41,201 bases of DNA from JBBQFC01 sp038321615. Lineage in GTDB: Bacteria; Bacteroidota; Bacteroidia; Flavobacteriales_D; Cryomorphaceae. The position numbers and the translations under genes are program-made. The notes under the pieces are model-generated. The model had not been told where the DNA came from and ran no database searches. It saw nothing but the letters and a program-made list of their open reading frames with translations. The stretch is taken from assembly GCA_038321615.1 (NCBI GenBank), contig JBBQFC010000026.1, forward strand, positions 1 to 41,201. The letters run 5' to 3'. Positions 1 through 6,392 of this stretch are shown here, one piece after another (positions within the stretch are counted from its first letter, which is position 1; every line of letters begins with the position of its first letter).

Positions 1-143
1 CTAAAAGCAATACAGTCAAAGCCCGAATTATTTTGATGATAGGGTTGCACATAACGATAGGGCTTGCTGCTGTGACGGAATTTGAAAAACCAATGCTTGG
101 AACCAAAGTTAAATTATTAATTAAAAGCTAAAATAAATTACAA
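1..143. other. Leader of first cassette, possible truncated attC-like end
   Basis: No gene is visible here. Bases 44-60 (TTGCACATAACG then GGGC) resemble the sequence that follows the recombination-like site at 462-558 (TTGCGTG, GTTAGCGG, then GGGCTTC). This stretch may therefore be the right end of another attC-like site cut off by the window edge. The A-rich run just before base 144 resembles the leader before base 608. I could not find a left arm for this site, so this is inference. Confidence 0.3.
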
Positions 144-467
144 ATGTCAAATCAAAGAACGTCTGCTGGAACTGCTGCTGATAGCGATACGCAGCTCATT
201 GTTACCACGTCAGCCGACATAGAAGCAAACCCCTTGTTAGGCGTGGTTTTGTCAAAGGGGTATGAAAAGAAAGACTACGGATATAAAAAAGTAACTGAAA
301 ATAACACACATTGGATTACACTTTTTGGGGAAGGAGGGTTTCAAATGTATGCCTACTATTCTGAAGATACAGAGATGGAAAAAGTTTATGATACTGGTGT
401 AATTGATAAAGCATCAAGTGTCGAACTGCAAACGCTTATTAGGGTGTTGGTGGAAAATCACGCCTAA
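144..467 (+). CDS. Small hypothetical cassette protein (107 aa)
   Basis: I do not recognise the family. The product is soluble-looking, with no signal peptide or membrane segment, and has a YGYKKVTENNTHWITLF stretch and an acidic C-terminal half. The ATG at 144 follows an A-rich leader, the usual Bacteroidota arrangement in place of a Shine-Dalgarno site. The TAA stop lies inside the left box of the inverted-repeat site at 462-558, as is common for integron cassettes. Base composition is clearly more AT-rich than the core genes to the right, which suggests horizontal origin. A role in immunity or in binding a partner is common for such cassette proteins, but nothing in the sequence shows it. 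Confidence 0.65.
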   Translation: MSNQRTSAGTAADSDTQLIVTTSADIEANPLLGVVLSKGYEKKDYGYKKVTENNTHWITLFGEGGFQMYAYYSEDTEMEKVYDTGVIDKASSVELQTLIRVLVENHA

Positions 468-558
468 CGGTGGCGATTGGCGAAGTAAAAGCCTACCACT
501 ACCGTTCAAGTTTACCACAAATGCTACTGGCTTTTATTTTGCCAATTGCGTGTTAGCG
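462..558 (+). repeat. attC-like recombination site 1
   Basis: This is an imperfect inverted repeat of about 97 bases. The left arm starts GCCTAAC (462-468) and continues CGATTGGC then TAAAAGCC, ending near 493. The right arm (about 529-558) reads GGCTTTTA, GCCAAT, GCG and ends in GTTAGCG. The arms pair over most of their length, with the mismatched blocks GGTGG and GAAG left out of the helix. The middle of about 35 bases is unpaired. TAAC/GTTA ends, interrupted stems and a variable loop are the layout of integron attC sites, although the right box departs from the GTTRRRY consensus. The upstream gene's stop codon lies in the left box. Confidence 0.6.
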
Positions 559-607
559 GTTCGGGCTTCTCCGCTTTTAGAAGTCCAAAAATTAAATATA
601 ACCAAAA

Positions 608-898
608 ATGGATACTCAAATTAAAGAAATTGTAATGTCAAGCCCTGCATTAAAAGGGTTATCTGAAATTTACCCACCAAATAGATACGGTAAAGTTCCT
701 TTAAAAATAAAAATGGCTTGTACTGTAAAAAGTGATTTGCCAATTTTTGTTCAGCCTAAAAAAGATATGGTTGCTTTAATTGGTGAGGAGTATTTTGTTT
801 GGTGCAACGCTCATGGTGCAATGTCTGCTATTTTACCAAATGGTGAACGTTTAGGTATTCGTCCAAGTGAATGTGAGATTGTCGAGTGGCACTCTTAG
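608..898 (+). CDS. Small hypothetical cassette protein (96 aa)
   Basis: This is a second AT-rich single-gene cassette of unknown family. The protein is compact, with no signal peptide or membrane helix. It contains a lysine-rich middle (KVPLKIKMAC) and a C-terminal half rich in aromatic and glycine residues (EEYFVWCNAHGAMSAI). The ATG at 608 is preceded by an A-rich leader; an internal ATG ten codons in (MSSPALKG) is an alternative start. It lies between the attC-like sites at 462-558 and 906-1035 in the same orientation as the first cassette gene, and its stop is eight bases before the second site. The short, SH3-like pattern of beta strands is only an impression. Confidence 0.65.
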   Translation: MDTQIKEIVMSSPALKGLSEIYPPNRYGKVPLKIKMACTVKSDLPIFVQPKKDMVALIGEEYFVWCNAHGAMSAILPNGERLGIRPSECEIVEWHS

Positions 899-905
899 CC
901 TGACC

Positions 906-1035
906 GCTAACGATTAGTATATGAAAAGTAGGCGATTTCGAAGCACTAAACTTTCAGTTAAGAACAAAGTTTGAAACGAGCCAGAAGCCTTGATTTTACT
1001 ACAATTTCGCCTATTTTTTATATACATTGTTATGG
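906..1035 (+). repeat. attC-like recombination site 2
   Basis: This is a longer imperfect inverted repeat, about 130 bases. The left arm (908-935) contains TAACGATTAG, TATATGAAAA and GTAGGCGA. The right arm (about 1006-1032) contains TCGCCTATT, TTTTATATAC and ATTGTTA. Written as reverse complements the arms agree at nearly every base apart from a two-base bulge near TAG. The inner 70 bases can form a further small hairpin (AAACTTT at 949-955 with AAAGTTT). Such an extended terminal loop is known for long attC sites (VCR type). Two short reading frames across it are by-products of the repeat. Confidence 0.6.
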
Positions 1036-1055
1036 GCTGCCTTTTTTCAATCGTG

Positions 1056-1580
1056 TTAAAATTTATCTTTATACTTTCTTACAAATTCAATGTTCAGTGT
1101 GTTCAGGTCGTCTTCATAAGCAAAAAACTTTTGGTCAAGTTCTTCCCAAATAGGGTCTGCCGTTTCTTCAATTTGTTCTAAAATATTCTGACGTTCCGTT
1201 CTGTCTTGCGGTGCGGTTTTGTCTGGGAACTGATTAATAGCATTTTGTAAAATGTCAGCCGTTTTGTTTGCTCCAATCGTCAGCAATGATTGTACTGTCA
1301 GATGTGCAAAATCACCACTTGAGTTAAAAAAATATTGGTTGAACCCACCATTGTTTATTTCTCGCTCCAGGCATTGATTGTAGTAAAACAGTTTCTGTTC
1401 TTCTGTCAGCTTATCCATATCATCTCCGTAAGAGCAAAGTTCACCAATGAAATTGTCAAGTTCGATTATGCTACCATTTATGTCGTCAGACGATAGCAGT
1501 TTTTCAAGGTCGAGTTTTTTGTTCTCCGATTTTTTGTCTGAATTGTCAGAACCACCAAATAGTTTTTTAAATATGCTCAT
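1056..1580 (-). CDS. DMP19/DUF4375 family protein, reversed cassette gene
   Basis: This is a 174-residue soluble protein. A lysine/serine-rich N-terminus (about 1-30) is followed by a helical domain with the core NNGGFNQYFFNSSGD and the preceding LTEEQKLFYYNQCLEREI. I recognise this as the DMP19/DUF4375 signature. The founding member is a DNA-mimic protein of Neisseria, but most members have no known role, so DNA mimicry is not implied here. The protein is strongly acidic outside the N-terminus. The gene reads opposite to the two preceding cassette genes and sits between GTTATGGGC (1029-1037) and GCCCATAAC (1604-1612), mirror-image copies of the same box. AT content is high, as in the other cassettes. 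Confidence 0.75.
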   Translation of the reverse strand: MSIFKKLFGGSDNSDKKSENKKLDLEKLLSSDDINGSIIELDNFIGELCSYGDDMDKLTEEQKLFYYNQCLEREINNGGFNQYFFNSSGDFAHLTVQSLLTIGANKTADILQNAINQFPDKTAPQDRTERQNILEQIEETADPIWEELDQKFFAYEDDLNTLNIEFVRKYKDKF

Positions 1581-1603
1581 TGTCTGTTCTCGGTTTTTGG
1601 GTT

Positions 1604-1698
1604 GCCCATAACATCTGTGTAAACTCCAGTTTTAGGTTTGTATAGCGTTTATATCGCATTTAGGTGGATGTGGCTTTGTTTTGGAATTGGAGTCATAT
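1604..1698 (+). repeat. Degenerate attC-like site 3
   Basis: The box GCCCATAAC (1604-1612) is the reverse complement of the right box of site 2. It is followed by ACTCCAGTT (1622-1630), which pairs with AATTGGAGT (1685-1693) at eight of nine positions. A clear terminal GTTA box is missing and the rest of the arms pair poorly. I read it as a decayed last site of the array, lying 33 bases from the stop codon of the recombinase gene. It could instead be only the 5' leader of the reversed DMP19-like gene. Confidence 0.35.
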
Positions 1699-1730
1699 TG
1701 CGCGAAAGGTAAGCAAATGCTTCCGTATTT

Positions 1731-3332
1731 TTAGAGATCAAACGGACTTTTAATTTGATCGAATCCCTTTGTGGTAAGATGGGTATAAATCTCCGTAGTC
1801 TTACTGCTCGAATGCCCCAGCAGCATTTGAATATAGCGCAAATCTGTCCCATTTTCTAAGAGGTGGGTCGCAAAACTATGCCGTAGGGTATGAGGCGTTA
1901 CTTTTTTTGTAATGCCCGCTTTCTTACAAGCTACCCGCAAAATAGCCCTTACACTAGTGGCCGTATATTTCGGTTCATCCTGACCTTCAAAGAGATACAA
2001 TTTGGGTGTATACGCTCGGTAGTATTCGCGCAGGAGCGGAAGCAATTTTTTGGCCAATAAGGTATGCCGATCTTTCCCTCCTTTGCCATCGACAATTCGG
2101 ATTTGCATGCGTTTCGAATCTATACAATCAATTTTTAAATCGATGGCTTCGCTAATCCGCAAACCAGCCGAGTAAATCACAGAAAGTATCGTTCGGTGTT
2201 TCAAGTTGGTGGTAGCCGCCAATATGCTTTTTACCTCCTCCTCGCTCAATACCACGGGCAAGCTTTTCTCCTGAATCGGCCGGTTCAACCCGTAGAATCT
2301 GCGCTTTCCACCCAGTACTTTCTCGTAGTAAAACTTGATAGCATTGATGGCTTGGTTCTGATACGATGCACTTACCTTTCGGTCCACTACCAGGTATTGG
2401 CAAAATTCGATGATCTCTTTCTCGCCGATCTCATCTACATCCATAATGGGAAAATGATTCATGAATTCCTCGAATAAACTGACGTATGTTTTTTCGGTTT
2501 GTGGGCTATATCTCAGTTCGCGCAATTTTCCGATGTAGGCTTCGGGGCATCGTTTATAATTGACTATCGAAGTTGGCGAAAGCCGCGCGCTTCCCGTTCG
2601 TAGATCACTTTCTGTATACCTTATTCTCAAATTTAATCGGAGGGCGATTTCCGATAGTTCGTCCAGGAGTTTGGTACTATGCGGTATCGTCCACCAATTA
2701 TTTTTTGCGTTCCATCGGCTGTAGGGCATGGTTTTGAGCACTTTAACCAATTCTTTGTCGTAGGCAAACAGGATGCGCAACCGTTTTGAATGTTGATTTA
2801 CAATGAGTATTTCTTGGTCACTCACTGCTATACGCACCTTCTCACTTTCTATTTTGGGAGCCTCATGCACGGTGATCCGATCGACCCGACCATCAAAATA
2901 AGCCTTCAACTTCTCGAGGTTATCGCGGTATTCGGGAATGATCCAAAATTTACCTTCCTTATCCCAACGCACATATTTATACGTCAAAACATGGTTTACA
3001 TCATTCTGATCTTTAGGCATTTTCAGTAAGATCTTCCGATCTAAAACGTCAATTTCTACCTTCGCTGTACTTGGCAAACTTGGCACCTCGGCCGAATGCG
3101 CAGCGGCTTGAACCATCGTTTTCGGATTTTCCAACTCGAATTTCAATGCTGGAAAGGTGTCGCGCAGCGCTTGTAAGGCCGCTTGGTTGTGAGGGATATG
3201 CCAGGCTCGGAGCGTTCGGCTCCATCTGGCTCCCGATATTTTTTTCATACCGTTTACAATCAGCTGATTATACGGAATAGAAACTTTTAACCGGTCTTCG
3301 CCTTTGTGATGTACACCTGAGATATTGGCCAT
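1731..3332 (-). CDS. Tyrosine recombinase with three HARP-like N-terminal repeats
   Basis: This is a 533-residue site-specific recombinase. Residues about 255-345 form the core-binding SAM-like domain (SPQTEKTYVSLFEEF). Residues about 358-530 form the catalytic domain, with R392 (AGLRISEA), K417 (GKGGKDR), H481 and R484 (HTLRH), H507 (LLGHSS) and nucleophile Y516, so the active site is complete. The first 235 residues hold three copies of a motif of the type GARW...W.IP...L, near residues 13-60, 91-146 and 173-232. They resemble the DNA-annealing HARP motif of SMARCAL1-like proteins. The K417-to-H481 distance of 64 residues leaves no room for the extra helix block of true integron integrases. 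Its 3' end faces the cassettes, the reverse of class 1 integrons. The call of recombinase is firm; its link to the array is inference. Confidence 0.9.
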   Translation of the reverse strand: MANISGVHHKGEDRLKVSIPYNQLIVNGMKKISGARWSRTLRAWHIPHNQAALQALRDTFPALKFELENPKTMVQAAAHSAEVPSLPSTAKVEIDVLDRKILLKMPKDQNDVNHVLTYKYVRWDKEGKFWIIPEYRDNLEKLKAYFDGRVDRITVHEAPKIESEKVRIAVSDQEILIVNQHSKRLRILFAYDKELVKVLKTMPYSRWNAKNNWWTIPHSTKLLDELSEIALRLNLRIRYTESDLRTGSARLSPTSIVNYKRCPEAYIGKLRELRYSPQTEKTYVSLFEEFMNHFPIMDVDEIGEKEIIEFCQYLVVDRKVSASYQNQAINAIKFYYEKVLGGKRRFYGLNRPIQEKSLPVVLSEEEVKSILAATTNLKHRTILSVIYSAGLRISEAIDLKIDCIDSKRMQIRIVDGKGGKDRHTLLAKKLLPLLREYYRAYTPKLYLFEGQDEPKYTATSVRAILRVACKKAGITKKVTPHTLRHSFATHLLENGTDLRYIQMLLGHSSSKTTEIYTHLTTKGFDQIKSPFDL

Positions 3333-3893
3333 AATCTATGTGGTTTATCAAACAAATAGGGCGTGTAAACCATAGTCGTTTCCTGTCAAACAGGTGGGGG
3401 TTAACGCCTTAGCAAATCTAATCAAAACTTTACTCAAACGGTTAAGGTGCGATACAAGTACTCGAGTCCATGGTTTTCGATGCGAAACCAGAACTTTGCG
3501 TATAGATCAACACTGAAAGACGGGATACCGCCAAGGCTCGAAGAGCTTCATTCAGCGCCTACCGAATAATTACGCCCACACCTTCGTCCCTTCCGAGCAA
3601 TTTTTGCAAATATCGATCTCCTGCCGCGAGCGCAGCAGCGCCGATCGGAAAGATTGATAGGCTTCTCCCCACCATATTTCTCGCAATCCCCACCACAAGG
3701 CACATTCCCGTAATCTTACGAATACTTACGCAAGCATCCGTATAATACACGAGTCGAATTTCGGCCTTGCTCCACCTTTGTCCTGTCGATTGACAAATGG
3801 TCTGGACGCAGGCCGCCATAATTAAATCTCATGTTGAACCCGCAGCTTGGAAGCGCATAAACCCGCTCCACGCTACATTTAAAAAATGTAATC
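3333..3893. other. Gene-poor stretch between recombinase and ssb remnant
   Basis: About 560 bases have no gene I trust. They contain the bulged hairpin at 3360-3408 and a second small hairpin at 3472-3489 (GGTTTTCG, ATG, CGAAACC). An 86-codon open frame on the minus strand at 3559-3819 starts MAACVQTICQSTGQRWSKA and resembles nothing I know. The adjoining frames contain scattered stops, so this looks like decayed or non-coding DNA. Confidence 0.5.
3360..3408. repeat. Bulged hairpin upstream of the recombinase start
   Basis: The outer arms GGCGTGTAAACC (3360-3371) and GGTTAACGCC (3399-3408) pair over ten base pairs, with G3365 and A3367 left unpaired. An inner stem CCTGT (3382-3386) pairs with ACAGG (3390-3394) around a CAA loop. 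The structure begins 28 bases before the recombinase start codon. Unpaired single bases in a folded stem with a GTTAAC end recall recombination sites read as single strands, so it is a candidate primary site. A regulatory dyad is the simpler alternative. Confidence 0.4.
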
Positions 3894-4226
3894 ATGCAAA
3901 CGCTCGCTAACAAAGTACAATTGATTGGCCGTATCGGTATGACCCCAGAACTAAAAGAACTCGCAAACGGAGGTAAAATGCTCCGCATGAGTATCGCAAC
4001 CGACGCCTCTTACAAGGACGCCGAGGGCAAAAGAGTGCAAGACACCACATGGCATACCCTGGTGGCCTGGAACAAAACCGCTGAACTCGCTGGGAAGCTC
4101 TGCACCAAAGGAAGGCAGATTGCTGCGGAAGGCGCGCTGATAAATCGCCAATAGGACGGTAAAGGCGGCGCAAGGCGCTATGCCACCGCAGTACGGTTGG
4201 AGCGTTTCTTATTACTTGAAAAGAAG
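3894..4226 (+). pseudogene. ssb: Short ssb paralogue interrupted by an amber codon
   Basis: The first 86 codons encode an OB-fold single-stranded DNA-binding protein, beginning MQTLANKVQLIGRIGMTPEL. It contains the conserved run TTWHTLVAWNKTAELA and then KGRQIAAEGALINRQ. A TAG at 4152-4154 ends the frame where family members have S-Y-(x)-D. The same frame then resumes as DGKGGARRYATAVRLERF and LLLEKK to about 4226, which is the normal end of the short Bacteroidota SSB paralogue. One base change therefore explains the break. The stop that should follow the last lysines is also lost, and translation would run on into the antisense of the response regulator gene. There is no acidic C-terminal tail, as is usual for this short paralogue. 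Confidence 0.75.
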
Positions 4227-4247
4227 GTAGATAGACGAAAACAAAGC

Positions 4248-4631
4248 TTAAGAAACCGTAGCCAACACCTCGCGCACGATCTCGACCAAACTATCGAATT
4301 CACGGTCTTTACTTACAAATCGCCGGGCGCCTATCCGATACGCTTCTTCTACACTCCAGGCGTTATCGCTTTCGCTAAAGAAAATCAAGGGTACTTTAAG
4401 GCTTAAGCTCTGCATCAATTGAATGAGATCGAAGCCGCTCAGCGAGGGCATCGTAATATCGGAAATAACCAGGTCGAAAGTCTTCACCGAGAGCCTTCGG
4501 AGCGCTTCTGCAGCCGATTGAACCGTTTCTACTTCGTAGCCGCCTGCTTCCAATATTCGCTTGGTAATACGCAAACTAATTAATTCGTCGTCCACGCACA
4601 ATATTCGCTCTCTATACATTTCGGGCATCAC
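4248..4631 (-). CDS. Single-domain response regulator (CheY-like)
   Basis: This 127-residue receiver domain has no output domain. It carries the acidic pair D14-D15 (ILCVDDE), phospho-acceptor D58 (DLVISDITMP), the serine/threonine position S86 and lysine K108 (FVSKD), so all phosphorylation residues are in place. It starts nine bases after the stop of the HPt-like gene and is therefore co-transcribed with it. A stand-alone receiver beside an HPt-like protein suggests a branch of a multistep phosphorelay or a partner-switching output. No kinase is adjacent; the nearest in the window is the large kinase at 19380-23081. Confidence 0.88.
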   Translation of the reverse strand: MMPEMYRERILCVDDELISLRITKRILEAGGYEVETVQSAAEALRRLSVKTFDLVISDITMPSLSGFDLIQLMQSLSLKVPLIFFSESDNAWSVEEAYRIGARRFVSKDREFDSLVEIVREVLATVS

Positions 4632-4640
4632 AGATAAGTA

Positions 4641-4994
4641 TTATTCGATTCGCATTTGCAGCTGTGCTCGCAGATCGGTGCGGTATTCGTGACAGAGAAA
4701 GACTATATGCTCTAAATCGTCCTGTATTCGGTTTAGAATTTGATGTTTCAGCTTTTGCTCTGCTTTCTTGATTACGGTTATGAGATCGTGGAGCGCCAGA
4801 CTTACAGCTGCCGAAAGCATACGCCTGAGCACAAATCGGGCGGCATTCCAATTGGAGTCGAGCATGGCTCTGCGCAGGTCGCGGAGATTGCGTTCCATAC
4901 GCGATTCAAACAATTCGACGCAAACCACCAAATCTTGCTCATGGTGCATGAACAGCTCGCGGATGCGATTCAGATCAATGGAAGTGGTTCTCAC
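4641..4994 (-). CDS. HPt-like helical protein lacking the phospho-histidine
   Basis: The product has 117 residues and is all-helical. Its order of segments fits a histidine phosphotransfer (HPt) domain: an amphipathic first helix (IRELFMHHEQDLVVCVELF), then NWNAARFVLRRMLSAAVSL, then LHDLITVIKKAEQKL. In active HPt proteins the second block reads like R-F-A-H-K-L-R/K. Here L56 sits at the histidine position, so phosphotransfer should be impossible. It may act as an unphosphorylatable receiver-binding partner of the response regulator gene that follows nine bases downstream. The gene follows rseP on the same strand with a gap of 56 bases. The family assignment is moderate because sequence identity in this fold is low. 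Confidence 0.6.
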   Translation of the reverse strand: MRTTSIDLNRIRELFMHHEQDLVVCVELFESRMERNLRDLRRAMLDSNWNAARFVLRRMLSAAVSLALHDLITVIKKAEQKLKHQILNRIQDDLEHIVFLCHEYRTDLRAQLQMRIE

Positions 4995-5050
4995 GTTCGA
5001 AGCTTTTCAGCTAAGTACGTGCTGGAAAAAGAAATGGTTTCCCGGGGTGC

Positions 5051-6373
5051 CTAGCTGAAAAGACCTCTTACAAGGTCCATGCCATTGGCGTAGATCATAA
5101 GGGTGATAAGCAAAGCAATGCCCGCCAACTGCGCGTACTCCATAAATTTCTGGTTGGGCGCCCGGCCTGCAATCATCTCATAGAGTAAGAACATTACGTG
5201 GCCTCCATCTAAAGCTGGAATAGGCAACATATTCATCACAGCGAGGATAATGGAAAGGAGCGCCGTCATAGACCAAAACCGCCGCCAATCCCAGGTGGTG
5301 CCGTAGAGCTTTGCAATGGTGTGAAATCCACCCATTTGCTTCACTCCTTCGCCCGTAAAAGCCAGTTTTAAACTGCGCACATACCCCACCAGAATAGCGC
5401 TGCCTTCGCGCACACCAGCGGGGAAGCTTTCGATGAACCCGTAGTCTTGCTTCACGGTTTCAAAAAATTCATACCCACTCTTATTCGTGAATCCCAATCG
5501 CCCGAGGGTATCCGTCTGAGCGGTGGTGGTAAAGATTTCGCCATTTCGCAGCACCCCTAGCTCTACTTCTTCTTCTCTGTGCGCTTGTAAGGCTGCAATC
5601 AATTCATCGAAATAGGTGGTCGATACCCCGTTTACACTTGCAATTTGGTCTCCCTCCTTCAACCCTGCCTGCTCGGCAAATGATTTGGGAAGCACAGAAT
5701 CGACGGTATTCGGATATCGCGGAGCAAAAATGCTCTGTGCACCGCTTGCCAACATCTCTTGATCAAAATCTTCGGAGAGCACCACGCGTGCCTGGCTGCC
5801 ATTTCGCTCGACGAGAATTTCGCGTGCGTCGCCGAAGAGAATTTCCTGGTTCACTTCATTGAGTGTTTTAGGCACCACTTCGCCTACTTGAAGTATGCGA
5901 TCGCCATTCTGGAAACCATAGGAAAGCACCAAAGAATCGCCTTGTACGCCGTAGATCAGATTCTCGTTCGGAAGGTATTCCTTACCCCAGGTAAACAGCA
6001 GCATGGCGTAAATGACGAAGGCCAAAATAACGTTGACGGTAACGCCCCCGACCATGATAATAAGGCGCTGCCAGGCCGGCTTACTCCGAAATTCCCAAGG
6101 TTTGGCCGGTTGCTTCATTTGCTCGGTATCCATCGACTCATCGATCATACCGCTTATCTTCACATAGCCGCCAAGTGGGAGCCAGCCAATTCCATATTCG
6201 GTATCGCCGATCTTCTTCTTGAAGAGCGAAAAGTAGGGGTCGAAGAAGAGGTAGAATTTCTCCACCCGGATTTTAAATGCCCTTGCGGGAATGAAGTGTC
6301 CCAATTCGTGCAGCACAATTAGGATCGAAAGGCTCAATACAAATTGGGTAGCATTGATAAAAAATTGACTCAT
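5051..6373 (-). CDS. rseP: RIP metalloprotease RseP (site-2 protease)
   Basis: A 440-residue integral membrane zinc protease that cuts substrates within the membrane, typically anti-sigma factors and remnant signal peptides. The zinc motif is H22-E-L-G-H26 in the first transmembrane helix. A PDZ domain lies about residues 210-290 (KSFAEQAGLKEGDQIASVNG). The third ligand is D389 in NMLPIPALDGGH near the C-terminus. A helix at about 105-130 (IIMVGGVTVNVILAFVIYAM) matches the second family helix. Length is normal for the Bacteroidota form. It follows dxr by 19 bases on the same strand, a pairing seen widely in the phylum, so the two are probably one transcript. Confidence 0.97.
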   Translation of the reverse strand: MSQFFINATQFVLSLSILIVLHELGHFIPARAFKIRVEKFYLFFDPYFSLFKKKIGDTEYGIGWLPLGGYVKISGMIDESMDTEQMKQPAKPWEFRSKPAWQRLIIMVGGVTVNVILAFVIYAMLLFTWGKEYLPNENLIYGVQGDSLVLSYGFQNGDRILQVGEVVPKTLNEVNQEILFGDAREILVERNGSQARVVLSEDFDQEMLASGAQSIFAPRYPNTVDSVLPKSFAEQAGLKEGDQIASVNGVSTTYFDELIAALQAHREEEVELGVLRNGEIFTTTAQTDTLGRLGFTNKSGYEFFETVKQDYGFIESFPAGVREGSAILVGYVRSLKLAFTGEGVKQMGGFHTIAKLYGTTWDWRRFWSMTALLSIILAVMNMLPIPALDGGHVMFLLYEMIAGRAPNQKFMEYAQLAGIALLITLMIYANGMDLVRGLFS

Positions 6374-6392
6374 GGTACGTTAAATGTCTTTG

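Noticed and set aside
971..1181. Two short plus-strand frames across the second palindrome
   Set aside because: They read through the inverted repeat and the antisense of the DMP19-like gene and have no protein-like composition.
1731..3332. Naming the recombinase IntI (a true integron integrase)
   Set aside because: The spacing between the active-site lysine and the HxxR motif is too short for the IntI-specific insert, and the HARP-like N-terminus is foreign to IntI.
3559..3819. 86-codon minus-strand frame as a gene
   Set aside because: No recognisable motif or signal, and the neighbouring frames look decayed. A GGARPK string in an adjacent frame recalls HipA, but six residues are not enough.
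4152..4154. TAG in ssb as programmed recoding (pyrrolysine or readthrough)
   Set aside because: No supporting structure or machinery is seen, and the terminal stop is also missing, so simple decay is more likely.
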